Shown in pieces: positions 25,926 to 34,487 of a DNA stretch of 49,815 nt (position 1 is the first letter of the stretch; each line of letters starts with the position of its first letter). The notes under the pieces are model-generated. The model worked only from the letters and a program-made list of their open reading frames with translations, ran no database searches and was not told where the DNA came from. The position numbers and the translations under genes are program-made. Source of the stretch: Richelia sp. SL_2_1 (GTDB taxonomy: Bacteria; Cyanobacteriota; Cyanobacteriia; Cyanobacteriales; Nostocaceae); NCBI GenBank assembly GCA_012033205.1, contig JAAUSO010000031.1:1-49815 (forward strand), read 5' to 3'.

Positions 25926-27472
25926 CTAAACAACTACTTCTTCTAACATTAATTTAGAACGCTTGAGTTTTTCGGGTACTGGTACCGGATAATCTCCAGT
26001 AAAACAAGCCGAACAAAAACTATTAATATCTTGTTTGGTTTCTTCTAACATTCCTTCCCAGCTCAGATATCCCAAACTGTCAACTTCTAAATGTTTAGCA
26101 ATTTCTTCCACTCCCATTTTTGCAGCAATTAATTGGTCTTGATTATCAGTATCAATACCATAAAAGCAAGGATGGGTAACAGGAGGAGAAGAAATCCGCA
26201 TATGTACTTCTACCGCACCCGCTTCGTACAATGATTTTACTAACTTACGACTCGTGGTACCCCGCACAATTGAATCATCAATAATTATTACTCTTTTACC
26301 GGATAATACATCTTTGAGCGGATTTAATTTCATACGGATACCCGATTCCCGCATTGCTTGGGTGGGTTGAATAAAAGTTCTTCCGACGTAACGATTTTTA
26401 ATTAATCCTTCTACGTAAGGTATTCCAGAAACTTCTGAAAATCCAATGGCAGCAGGTATTCCCGAATCTGGAACCCCAAAAACAATATCCGCATCAACCA
26501 GAGATTCTTGTGCTAATCTTCTCCCTAATCTCATCCGATAACTATACAAACTTTCATCGTTCATCAGGCTATCAGGACGAGCAAAGTAGAACATTTCAAA
26601 GATACACAACTTTCTTTGTTGTTTCTGACTCCATCTAAAGGATTCTAAACCACCTTCTGTAATCCAAACCAACTCACCAGGTTCTACATCTCGCAAATAT
26701 TCCGCACCAATAATATCCAAAGCACAAGTTTCTGAAGCCAAAACATAACGTGTTGGATTACCCTTAAAGTGCCTATTACCAGAGGACGAATACCGTTTGG
26801 ATCGCGTACACCCATGATGCCTTCACTCGAACCAATTACTAAACTAAAGGCTCCTCGGCAACGATGGAAAGCCCGAATCGCACCTTCCAACAACCGCGAA
26901 CCATCGTTTAATTCTTCGGCGATCGCCAAGGCAATCATTTCCGAGTCGGTTGTAGTAGTTAGATTGCAGCTTTTTTCTAGCAATTCGTCGCGCAACTGCT
27001 TAGTATTGACTAAATTACCATTGTGTGCTAAAGCTATTTCTCCTAGTCGGGTTTGGACAATAGCAGGTTGGGCATTAGCTACATGACTCGAACCTGTAGT
27101 GGAATAACGGGTATGACCAACAGCGATACTACCTGGTAAGTCATCAAGGATGGATTCGTTGAAGACTTGAGATACTAAACCCATATCTTTGTGGAGGTGT
27201 ACCTGTTTGCCTTCAAAAGTCGCAATCCCAGCGGATTCTTGACCTCGATGCTGAAGAGCGTACAATCCAAAATAAGTTAGTCGGGCAACGTCTTCTTTGG
27301 GTGCGTAAACGCCGAAAACCCCACAAGCTTCTTCTTGCTTATCAGAAGGTTCATCTTGATTAATTAAATTAGGGTTAATTAAATTGGGATTAATTAAATT
27401 GGAATTAATTAAATTGGCATTAATTTGGGCGTATTTATCCGAAGTGACGGCTTTGGAATTTGGGGAAATCAT
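25926..27472 (-). pseudogene. purF: purF, amidophosphoribosyltransferase, split by a -1 frameshift
   Basis: PurF makes phosphoribosylamine from PRPP and glutamine, the first step of purine synthesis. The N-terminal part (27472 to about 26760) has the glutaminase domain with the nucleophile in EEACGVFGVYAP and HNGNL. The C-terminal part (from about 26757) is in the next frame and has CALDIIGAEYLRDVEPGEL, the PRPP loop VIIIDDSIVRGTTSRK and the CSACFTGDYPVP iron-sulfur ligands. The frame breaks at ACTTTAAGGGTAAT: one added base, for example TTAAAGGG, restores LVIGTLKGNPTRYVLASE. No canonical slippery heptamer or second copy is seen, so a sequencing error at an A/T run or a recent mutation is likely. 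An unusual N-terminal leader is built of NLINP-type repeats. It lies just downstream of purL, as usual in cyanobacteria. Confidence 0.85.
27355..27425. repeat. 15-bp tandem repeat in the purF leader
   Basis: About four copies of TTAATTAAATTGGGA run inside the coding sequence and specify NLINSNLINPNLINPNLIN ahead of the catalytic Cys. The unit length is a multiple of three, so copy number can change without breaking the frame. Confidence 0.8.
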
Positions 27473-27646
27473 GCTAACTATGCTCCTGATGATGATGTCA
27501 AGCCACTGGGATTGGGAAATTGGATAGTTATATAAAGAAAATATAAAATTTAATTAATTCTTAACCATCCATTTACCACAGTACAGTAATTATGCTCAAC
27601 GATACTAATAGTAAGTTGCCAGTTATTCAATTGTCAGTTGAATGCT

Positions 27647-30106
27647 TTACTGTTGATGGACGGCTAAACGCCTAGTAATTGCTTGATAATAGTGATTGCT
27701 TGCATTTTCTATTGTAACGTTTATTAAAGTTTTATTATCAGTGGTGAATATCCCCAAGTTTGTTTGAGAATTTCCCACCTCACCAAGTTTTTGCCAATTA
27801 TCTTTTAACTGTTCTTGTAAATAGTATTCCCAAATTTGTTGTTGCTCTAAGGCAACTGAAACAATAATTCTGGCTCCACCTTCACCAAAAAGTATTTCGT
27901 CCCATCTTTGAGAATTGCTTGCTGGTAAATCTAAACGAATTTCGGCACCGAGTTTACTATTAATACAACATTCTGTCAGAGCAACAGTAATTCCACCTTC
28001 AGCGCAATCATGAGCAGAACGCACCCAACCTTGACGAATACCTTCACGGCAACATTGTTGTACGCGACGTTCCAAGTCAAAATCTACTCGTGAGGGTTTT
28101 CCGGCAACAGTATTATGAATGGTAGCTAAATACTCCGAACCTCCCAGTTCGATTTTGGATTTTAGATTTGGGATTTGGGATTGTGTTCGCTCAATGTTTT
28201 GATCAGAAATATTTGGGATTTGGGATTGAATGGGTAAACCGAGAAGATAAATTATATCGTTTTGCGATCGCCAACCGAGAGAACAGATTTTGGTTAAATC
28301 GGGAATTAATCCCACCATTCCCACAACGGGAGTAGGGTAGATTGGTTGAGGATTGCCTTGAGCATCAAAAGTTTCGTTGTAGAGAGAGACATTTCCGCCA
28401 GTTACCGGAGTCGATAATTCTTGACAACCTTCAGCTAAACCCCGACAAGCTTCTGCTAATTGCCAATAACCAATCGGTTTTTCCGGACTACCAAAATTCA
28501 GGTTATCTGTCACCGCTAAAGGTTCCGCACCCACACAACTAAGATTACGAGCAGCTTCGGCCACCACAGCTTTCGCACCTTCATAAGGATCGAGATAAAC
28601 GTACCGAGAATTACAATCAACAGTTGCAGCAACACCCGATTTTGGATTTTGGATTTTGGATTGTCCCCTTGTCTCCTTATCCCCTTGTCCCCCCATCCCT
28701 TTCTCCTCCTCAATCGGACGCAATCGAATAATCGCCGCATCTGCACCACCGGGTAACATCACGGTGTTATTCTGCACTTGATGGTCGTATTGACGATAAA
28801 CCCAAGATTTGGAAGCGATGGTGGGTGTATCGAGTAAAGTTAACAGAATATCATTCCAGGTTTGTAGTTTTCCTTTTATTTGAATACCTTCATGGGTACA
28901 AGGTGGTAAATTGTCAGATGTCCATTCCCAAGCTTTACGAGCATATTCTGGAGGTTCTGCTAATAATTCTCGGTTGTATATTGGGGTATTTTCTGCCAAA
29001 GCTGTGGCGGGTATTTCAGCTGCAATTTCTCCTTGATAAAGAATCCGCACGATAGGTTCTTCTATAACTTTCCCTGCAACTACTGCATTTAATCCCCAAC
29101 GCACAAAAATATCAATTAACTCTTGTTCTCTACCAATGTGTGCAACAAACAACATTCTTTCTTGAGATTCACTGAGTAAATATTCGTAGGGAATCATTCC
29201 TGTTTCCCGATGAGGAATTTTATCTAAATCGAATTCCACACCCACACCACCTTTTGCAGCCATTTCGGAAGTAGAACAGGTAATACCCGCAGCACCCATA
29301 TCTTGGGCTGCTACTACCGCACCTGTTTTAAAGGCTTGCAAACAAGCTTCAATTAAAGATTTTTCTAAAAAAGGGTCGCCAACTTGTACCGCTGGACGGT
29401 TATCAACAGATTGATCACTTAATTCCGCACTGGCAAAACTCGCACCTCCCATACCATCCCTTCCGGTAGTAGAGCCAACATACAACACCGGATTACCAAT
29501 ACCCGATGCACCAGATTTGACAATTTCCGGTGTTTCCATCAAACCCAATGCCATCACATTTACCAAAGGATTACCAGAATAAGCAGGGTCAAAGTAGACT
29601 TCACCACCTACCGTAGGAACACCGACACAATTACCATAATGAGCAATTCCTGATACTACCCCACTAAATAATCTTTGAGTTTTGGCATCTTCTAAATTAC
29701 CAAAACGCAGTGAATTCAATATCGCGATGGGACGCGCACCCATGGTAAAAATATCTCTGAGAATACCACCGACTCCCGTTGCTGCACCTTGAAAAGGTTC
29801 TACTGCTGAAGGGTGATTATGGGATTCAATTTTAAAAGCCAGTTGCAAACCATCACCCAAGTCTACAACACCAGCATTTTCACCCGGACCTACTAAAATC
29901 CGCTCTCCGGTGGTAGGAAACTGTTTTAATAAAGGTCGAGAATTTTTATAACAACAATGTTCCGACCACATGACACCAAACATTCCCAGTTCGGCTTTAT
30001 TGGGATGACGACCTAATCGTTGGACAATTTCTTGGTATTCTTGGGGTTTTATGCCTTCTTTGGCAATTTCTTCAGGGGAAAATGGGGGTTGGGATGTCGC
30101 AGTCAT
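27647..30106 (-). CDS. purL: phosphoribosylformylglycinamidine synthase subunit PurL
   Basis: The 819-residue enzyme is the large catalytic subunit of FGAM synthase, working with PurQ and PurS in step four of purine synthesis. It has the N-terminal [12 protein letters not shown], the metal and ATP region [23 protein letters not shown] (about 92-114), [15 protein letters not shown], and the second-half repeat [10 protein letters not shown] and CAEGGI. It is roughly 50 residues longer than typical small PurL because of two hydrophilic stretches (about 464-490 and 626-652), both encoded by STRR-type repeats. Both avoid the conserved motifs and keep the frame. ATG 30106 gives the usual N-terminus. 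purF follows 174 bp downstream. Confidence 0.95.
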   Translation of the reverse strand: MTATSQPPFSPEEIAKEGIKPQEYQEIVQRLGRHPNKAELGMFGVMWSEHCCYKNSRPLLKQFPTTGERILVGPGENAGVVDLGDGLQLAFKIESHNHPSAVEPFQGAATGVGGILRDIFTMGARPIAILNSLRFGNLEDAKTQRLFSGVVSGIAHYGNCVGVPTVGGEVYFDPAYSGNPLVNVMALGLMETPEIVKSGASGIGNPVLYVGSTTGRDGMGGASFASAELSDQSVDNRPAVQVGDPFLEKSLIEACLQAFKTGAVVAAQDMGAAGITCSTSEMAAKGGVGVEFDLDKIPHRETGMIPYEYLLSESQERMLFVAHIGREQELIDIFVRWGLNAVVAGKVIEEPIVRILYQGEIAAEIPATALAENTPIYNRELLAEPPEYARKAWEWTSDNLPPCTHEGIQIKGKLQTWNDILLTLLDTPTIASKSWVYRQYDHQVQNNTVMLPGGADAAIIRLRPIEEEKGMGGQGDKETRGQSKIQNPKSGVAATVDCNSRYVYLDPYEGAKAVVAEAARNLSCVGAEPLAVTDNLNFGSPEKPIGYWQLAEACRGLAEGCQELSTPVTGGNVSLYNETFDAQGNPQPIYPTPVVGMVGLIPDLTKICSLGWRSQNDIIYLLGLPIQSQIPNISDQNIERTQSQIPNLKSKIELGGSEYLATIHNTVAGKPSRVDFDLERRVQQCCREGIRQGWVRSAHDCAEGGITVALTECCINSKLGAEIRLDLPASNSQRWDEILFGEGGARIIVSVALEQQQIWEYYLQEQLKDNWQKLGEVGNSQTNLGIFTTDNKTLINVTIENASNHYYQAITRRLAVHQQ
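28149..28230. repeat. STRR-type insertion inside purL (second)
   Basis: GATTTTGGATTTTAGATTTG and TTTGGGATTTGGGATT units are read in frame as [11 protein letters not shown]...[12 protein letters not shown] just before the conserved LGGSEYLA. The unit is the one at 16103 and 20124. Confidence 0.8.
28636..28713. repeat. STRR-type insertion inside purL (first)
   Basis: GATTTTGGATTTTGGATT plus CCCCTTGTCTCCTTATCC-type units are read in frame as [24 protein letters not shown]. It separates the two homologous halves of PurL. The CCCCTTGTC unit also precedes mobA. Confidence 0.8.
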
Positions 30107-30170
30107 GGAAGTAAATGCACGTCTAGATGAATTTTATATTTTAATATTTATTTGGGCGTTTATATAACAG

Positions 30171-30300
30171 GACTTACCCACGGATTACGATTTTACGTCA
30201 TTACGTTGGCGTTAGCCTGCGCGGAGCGCTTACAACCGAGGTAATTGTTTGCGATCGCATCTGACAATTGTTTGGCGTATTTGGAGATATTGTTATTAGA
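30171..30300. other. repeat-like non-coding sequence upstream of purL
   Basis: Begins AGGACTTACCCACGG, similar to the ends of the MITE at 15415, and contains GCGTTAGCCTGCGCGGAGCGC, an imperfect palindrome of a dispersed cyanobacterial type. No gene is seen. Probably decayed repeats, with the purL promoter on the left side. Confidence 0.4.
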
Positions 30301-30310
30301 CATCTCCGAA

Positions 30311-30346
30311 AAAGAATGTAGAGACGCTCATAGTATCGCGTCTCTA
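30311..30346 (-). terminator. hairpin terminator for the 158-residue protein gene
   Basis: TAGAGACGC (30319-30327) pairs with GCGTCTCTA (30338-30346). On the minus strand the stem is followed by CATTCTTTTT. It lies 42 bp past the stop codon at 30388. The stem resembles the one after purF. Confidence 0.6.
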
Positions 30347-30387
30347 GAAGGTTTTTGGATGACACATATTTAATTTCCACCAGATGT

Positions 30388-30864
30388 CTATTTGAAAAGA
30401 GATGCAATAGTAGCAGCAGCATTGTTAAGCGAGTTGTGGGTATTCGCTCTGGCTTGGTTTAGCCGTTCCCCTTGTCTTGCATACATCTGATTCATTGTTT
30501 TAACTGTGCCATAGCCACCTTGAGCATATAAACTCAGTAAAATGTCTGGGTCAATGGTTGGCATTCCGCTAGAGATTACGTAATTACTTTTTGTAACTAA
30601 CAATACGACTTGGTTTTGATGTACAGTAAGTGGGGGATTTGTACAGGCTGGGTTGTAAGGGCTGTAAATCCCACTTGAACCACCATAAATACAGCATGGA
30701 TTACTGATACTGTAAGCTCCACACGGGCTACCATAATCCCCACATGGATTACTGATAGAATCCCGATTGCATCGGTCATTTGATAATAAGCCTAAAAATT
30801 GCCCATTTTGGGCTACCAAGTAAGCCGCACCGTTTATACTTGCAAGAAATTCTAATATTGACAT
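30388..30864 (-). CDS. small protein with NPxGxYGS-like Cys-rich repeats
   Basis: The 158-residue protein has a short N-terminal domain (ILEFLASINGAAYLVAQNGQFLGLLSND), then degenerate repeats with SISNPCGDYGSPCGAY, SISNPCCIYGGSSGIY and SPYNPACTNPP. They resemble the NPxGxYGSxxSxxSIxNP motif repeats present in many bacterial proteins of unknown function. Cys replaces several usual Tyr/Thr positions. The C-terminus is helical and Asn/Ala-rich (RANTHNSLNNAAATIASLF). There is no obvious signal peptide. It lies between purL and a HEAT-repeat gene, and a hairpin terminator follows. The function is unknown. Confidence 0.7.
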   Translation of the reverse strand: MSILEFLASINGAAYLVAQNGQFLGLLSNDRCNRDSISNPCGDYGSPCGAYSISNPCCIYGGSSGIYSPYNPACTNPPLTVHQNQVVLLVTKSNYVISSGMPTIDPDILLSLYAQGGYGTVKTMNQMYARQGERLNQARANTHNSLNNAAATIASLFK

Positions 30865-31152
30865 ACTTATCTAAATAAAAGCTGTTTTCAGCATGACACG
30901 TAGTATTTAAGTTAACCTCTGTAATCCTGAGTAAGTTTAGATAAAGTTTTGAATTGAACCACGTATAAGCATGATTTGATGCACCACACTTGATTATTAA
31001 GTTTGGAAATAATAATTAATTGACATGATTTTGAGGCTTAACTGAATCAGTTTAGCTCATAATAAAAGCCCTCTGGAAAAGGACTGATAAAATAAATTTG
31101 TCAGGTTAATTAAGTTGTGATTGATTTTTAAAGCAAGAATTTAATTTTCATT

Positions 31153-32346
31153 TTAAGTAATTTTCTTCATCGCAGCCAAAGCATATAATTTAACTTTAGA
31201 ATCTTTATCATCAGCAAGTTTTTCTAAATAAGTCAATGCGCTTTTATCTTTCAATTCTCCTAAAGATGTAACAATTGCTTGTTTGATTCGCGATTCATCG
31301 ATTATTTCTTGTTTACTGTTGAGAAAATCAATTAAAATCTTGGCAGCATCAGGTTTCATCTCGGTTGATTCTTGTCTTCCCAACACAGTAATAATTTCTT
31401 CACACAGATTAATCTCACTTGAATAAAGACTTTGTTTTAAATAATCCAAGGCTTGATAACTTTCGCTCCAATTTAAAGCACGTACCGCTTCTTTATTAAG
31501 GAATAAAGGAGCATTTGGAAAATTTAAAAAATCAAACAATGTTTGAATTGCCATTTGATCTTTCATACATCCCAAAGCTAATATTGCTTGCTGACACACT
31601 TCTGAATTGATATCGTAAATCAGCGGTTGGAGATGATTTACTATGGGGAATTCTTCTTTCAGGTAAGCACGCATTTTTAAAGCAATTATTGCTTCTTTAC
31701 GAACAGAGAAAGATGTATCTTGCAAAGCTTTAATAAATACAGGAATTAAACATTTATGATGAAAACTACTTAGAGCTTCAATCGCTGTAAATCTAACTTC
31801 TGTTATCGAATCATCCACAACACTAAGTAAAGCTTCGATAACTTCCGAGCGGCGAATTTGAGCCAGAGATTTTACCGCTAATAATCTGGTTTTTTCCTCT
31901 TTGAGTAATTCGATTAATGCTGTAATCGCACTTTGACCAATTTTAGCTAACGTTTGGGCTGCGGCGATCGCCAATTCTTCTTCTTGTGTCTCTTCTATGA
32001 GTTTAACTAGAGAGATGATTATCTGAGGCTCGTTAAATTCAGCCAAAATGCGAAGTGCAAACCAACGCATCTCCAAATCTGCTGATTCATCCTCTAATAT
32101 TTCAATTAAAGGAACAATCGCTTGTGTCCCTATTTGAGGAAAAATCTTCGCTACATCCCACCTTGTTTGAAAATCTCCCACCCTCATGATCGCGATCGCA
32201 ATACGCAAAGCGTCGGCACTAGCGTCTATCGCAACTGCTTGCTCTAATTCATTTTCGGATACAACCTCTAATTTACTCTTGTCTAATAACTGCTGTAATT
32301 GCTGACTAATTAATATCCAATTTGCTTTGTCAAAAGTTTCTAACAT
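31153..32346 (-). CDS. HEAT-repeat protein
   Basis: The 397-residue protein is an alpha-solenoid of about ten HEAT (PBS-lyase type) repeats. Typical units are RWDVAKIFPQIGTQAIVPLIEIL, LAIAAAQTLAKIGQSAITALIELL and LAVKSLAQIRRSEVIEALLSVV. Such proteins mediate protein-protein contacts; in cyanobacteria relatives act as phycobilin lyases, but no lyase-specific feature is seen. The longer frame to 32415 begins with residues encoded by STRR-like repeats (SQFPVTHSQLPDN), so ATG 32346 (MLETFDKANW) is the preferred start. It diverges from nirA across 377 bp. Confidence 0.8.
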   Translation of the reverse strand: MLETFDKANWILISQQLQQLLDKSKLEVVSENELEQAVAIDASADALRIAIAIMRVGDFQTRWDVAKIFPQIGTQAIVPLIEILEDESADLEMRWFALRILAEFNEPQIIISLVKLIEETQEEELAIAAAQTLAKIGQSAITALIELLKEEKTRLLAVKSLAQIRRSEVIEALLSVVDDSITEVRFTAIEALSSFHHKCLIPVFIKALQDTSFSVRKEAIIALKMRAYLKEEFPIVNHLQPLIYDINSEVCQQAILALGCMKDQMAIQTLFDFLNFPNAPLFLNKEAVRALNWSESYQALDYLKQSLYSSEINLCEEIITVLGRQESTEMKPDAAKILIDFLNSKQEIIDESRIKQAIVTSLGELKDKSALTYLEKLADDKDSKVKLYALAAMKKIT

Positions 32347-32543
32347 TTGGGTATTTTTTCGGTTATCTGGTAATTGAGAATGGGTAACTGGGAATTGGGA
32401 ATGGATAATTGTCAACTGTTCTGAATTTTAGTATTTATCAGCGACTGATGGATTATCTAATGCTGCTGTTTGAATAAAAAATGCAAAAAATGCATTTAAA
32501 AAATGACGATTGTGCATTGTTTGAGTCAAAAAACCAGTAAAAA

Positions 32544-32586
32544 GTTACAGTTGATACAAAATAATAAATACATTTATCGTTTTAAT
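32544..32586 (+). promoter_or_regulatory. candidate NtcA-activated nirA promoter
   Basis: GTTACAGTTGATAC (32544-32557) fits the relaxed NtcA consensus GTN10AC, with the right half TAC exact. TTTAAT at 32581-32586 lies 23 bases downstream, the usual distance between an NtcA site and a -10 box. The predicted leader is about 130 nt. nirA operons in cyanobacteria are activated by NtcA under nitrogen limitation. The left half-site is not the ideal GTA, so confidence is modest. Confidence 0.4.
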
Positions 32587-32723
32587 AAGTACTTAGTTGA
32601 GTAAAAATTGAAACACAAAGATTGATAATTTTGGGGTTAAAATAATGATTGAATTGTGCAATTAGTTTAATGCTGGCAATGGTTTTATATTAGTTAACCT
32701 TGAATTATTAACCTCAAGTAATT

Positions 32724-34277
32724 ATGTCTACCAAGGAATCAGATCAAACTACAACTCTTAATAAGTTCGAGAAAATTAAAGCGGAAAAAGATGGTTTAGC
32801 GATTAAAGATCAACTAGAACATTTTGCCCAAATCGGTTGGGAAGCAATGGAAAAATCCGATTTGGAACATCGTCTCAAATGGGTAGGGGTTTTCTATCGT
32901 CCTGTGACACCAGGTAAATTCATGTTACGGATGCGAATTCCGAATGGGATTTTATCTAGTAATCAGTTGCAGGTACTTGCTGAAATTGTGCAGCGTTACG
33001 GTGTCGATGGTAATGCTGATATTACGACTCGTCAAAATATTCAGTTGCGGGGAGTTCGTCTGGAAGATATACCCGATATCTTTCGTCGTCTGGATGCGGT
33101 AGAAATGACTTCTGTACAATCGGGAATGGATAATGTCCGGAATATCACGGGTTCTCCAGTCGCGGGAATTGATGGGGATGAACTGATTGATACTCGTGAA
33201 TTGGTGCAAAAAGTCCAAGATATGATTACCAATCATGGTGAAGGTAATTATACATTTAGTAATCTTCCACGTAAATTTAATATTGCCATCGAAGGGGGAC
33301 GGGATAATTCGGTTCATGCGGAAATCAATGATATAGCCTTTGTTCCGGCTTATAAAGATGGACAATTAGGATTCAACGTTTTAGTCGGTGGTTTTTTCTC
33401 GGCTAAACGTTGTGAAGCTGCTGTACCTTTGAATGTTTGGGTTGCTCCTAACGATGATGTTGTGGATTTATGTCGAGCAATTTTAACTGTTTTTCGGGAT
33501 AAGGGTTCTAGAGCAAATCGTCACAAATCCCGTTTAATGTGGTTGATTGATGAATTGGGAATAGATCAGTTTCGTTCGATGATTGAACAAGAATTTGGAC
33601 GTAATTTAGCAACAGCAGCCGAAAAAGACGAAATCGACTGGGAAAAGCGTGATTGTATCGGCATTTATCAGCAAAAGCAAGCAGGTTTAAACTACGTTGG
33701 TTTACACATTCCTGTAGGAAGACTTTACGCTCAGGATATGTTTGATTTGGCCCAGTTAGCTTCCGTTTACGGTAGCAGTGAAGTTCGTTTGACTGTGGAA
33801 CAAAATGTAATTATTCCCAATATTGCCGATGATAATTTGCCAGTTTTCTTAACTGAACCTTTGTTAGAAAAGTTTAGTATTAAACCTCGACCATTGGAAA
33901 GAGCATTGGTATCTTGTACTGGTTCACAATTTTGTAACTTTGCCTTAGTGGAAACTAAAAATCGAGCAACGGCGATCGCCCAACAACTTGATGCAGAATT
34001 AGACCTACCCAAATCTGTAAGAATCCACTGGACAGGCTGTCCTAATTCCTGTGGACAACCACAGGTAGCTGATATCGGATTAATGGGAACCAAAGTCCGT
34101 AAAGATGGCAAAACTGTTGAAGGTGTGGACTTATATATGGGAGGCAAAGTCGGTAAAGATGCCCAATTAGGCACTTGCGTACAAAAAGGTATTCCTTGTG
34201 ACGAGGTTAATACTGTTTTAAGACGTATCTTAATAGAAGATTTTGGTGCGAAGCCAAGTCAACAGTTACAAGGTTAA
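32724..34277 (+). CDS. nirA: ferredoxin-nitrite reductase
   Basis: The 517-residue enzyme reduces nitrite to ammonium with six electrons from ferredoxin. It has both siroheme-binding ferredoxin-like half-domains (RMRIPNGILSSNQLQVLAEI and QNIQLRG; later VGLHIPVGRLYAQDM). The four Cys that hold the [4Fe-4S]-siroheme centre are C-x5-C in CTGSQFC (about 397-403) and C-x3-C in GCPNSCGQPQ (about 439-448). The length is normal for a soluble plastid/cyanobacterial NirA without an added ferredoxin domain. It heads the nirA-nrtP-narB cluster. The last codon and stop (CAA GGT TAA) are part of an AAGGTTA repeat that then continues for 190 bp. Confidence 0.97.
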   Translation: MSTKESDQTTTLNKFEKIKAEKDGLAIKDQLEHFAQIGWEAMEKSDLEHRLKWVGVFYRPVTPGKFMLRMRIPNGILSSNQLQVLAEIVQRYGVDGNADITTRQNIQLRGVRLEDIPDIFRRLDAVEMTSVQSGMDNVRNITGSPVAGIDGDELIDTRELVQKVQDMITNHGEGNYTFSNLPRKFNIAIEGGRDNSVHAEINDIAFVPAYKDGQLGFNVLVGGFFSAKRCEAAVPLNVWVAPNDDVVDLCRAILTVFRDKGSRANRHKSRLMWLIDELGIDQFRSMIEQEFGRNLATAAEKDEIDWEKRDCIGIYQQKQAGLNYVGLHIPVGRLYAQDMFDLAQLASVYGSSEVRLTVEQNVIIPNIADDNLPVFLTEPLLEKFSIKPRPLERALVSCTGSQFCNFALVETKNRATAIAQQLDAELDLPKSVRIHWTGCPNSCGQPQVADIGLMGTKVRKDGKTVEGVDLYMGGKVGKDAQLGTCVQKGIPCDEVNTVLRRILIEDFGAKPSQQLQG

Positions 34278-34470
34278 AGGTCAAAGGTTAAAGGTTAAAG
34301 GTCAAAGGTTAAAGGTCAAAGGTTAAAGGTTAAAGGTTAAAGGTTAAAGGTTAAAGATCAAAGGTTAAAGGTCAAAGGTTAAAGGTTAAAGGTTCAAATT
34401 ACCAACTACCAATTACCAATTACCAATTACCAATTACCCATTACCAATTACCAATTACCAATTACCAATT
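34270..34470. repeat. long STRR array between nirA and nrtP
   Basis: About 17 AAAGGTT/AAAGGTC heptamers are followed by about ten ACCAATT heptamers. It is among the longest arrays in the window and lies within the nitrate operon. The array begins inside the nirA stop codon. Confidence 0.85.
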
Positions 34471-34487
34471 ATTTAAGAGGTTAATCG

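Noticed and set aside
26750-26775. Programmed -1 frameshift in purF
   Set aside because: The site TTTAAGGG is not a canonical X-XXY-YYZ slippery heptamer, and purF frameshifting is not known. An indel is the simpler reading.
26769-27086. 105-codon plus-strand open frame in purF
   Set aside because: Antisense shadow of the glutaminase domain.
32535-32548. GTAAAAAGTTAC as an NtcA site
   Set aside because: Only six bases separate GTA and TAC, not eight. The overlapping GTN10AC site fits better.
32952-33365. 137-codon open frame antisense to nirA
   Set aside because: It lies fully inside the strongly conserved nirA gene on the other strand and shows no domain.
33767-34174. 135-codon open frame antisense to nirA
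   Set aside because: Antisense shadow of the siroheme-binding region of nirA.
34270-34470. Possible CRISPR array
   Set aside because: The repeats are contiguous 7-mers without spacers, and no cas genes are present.
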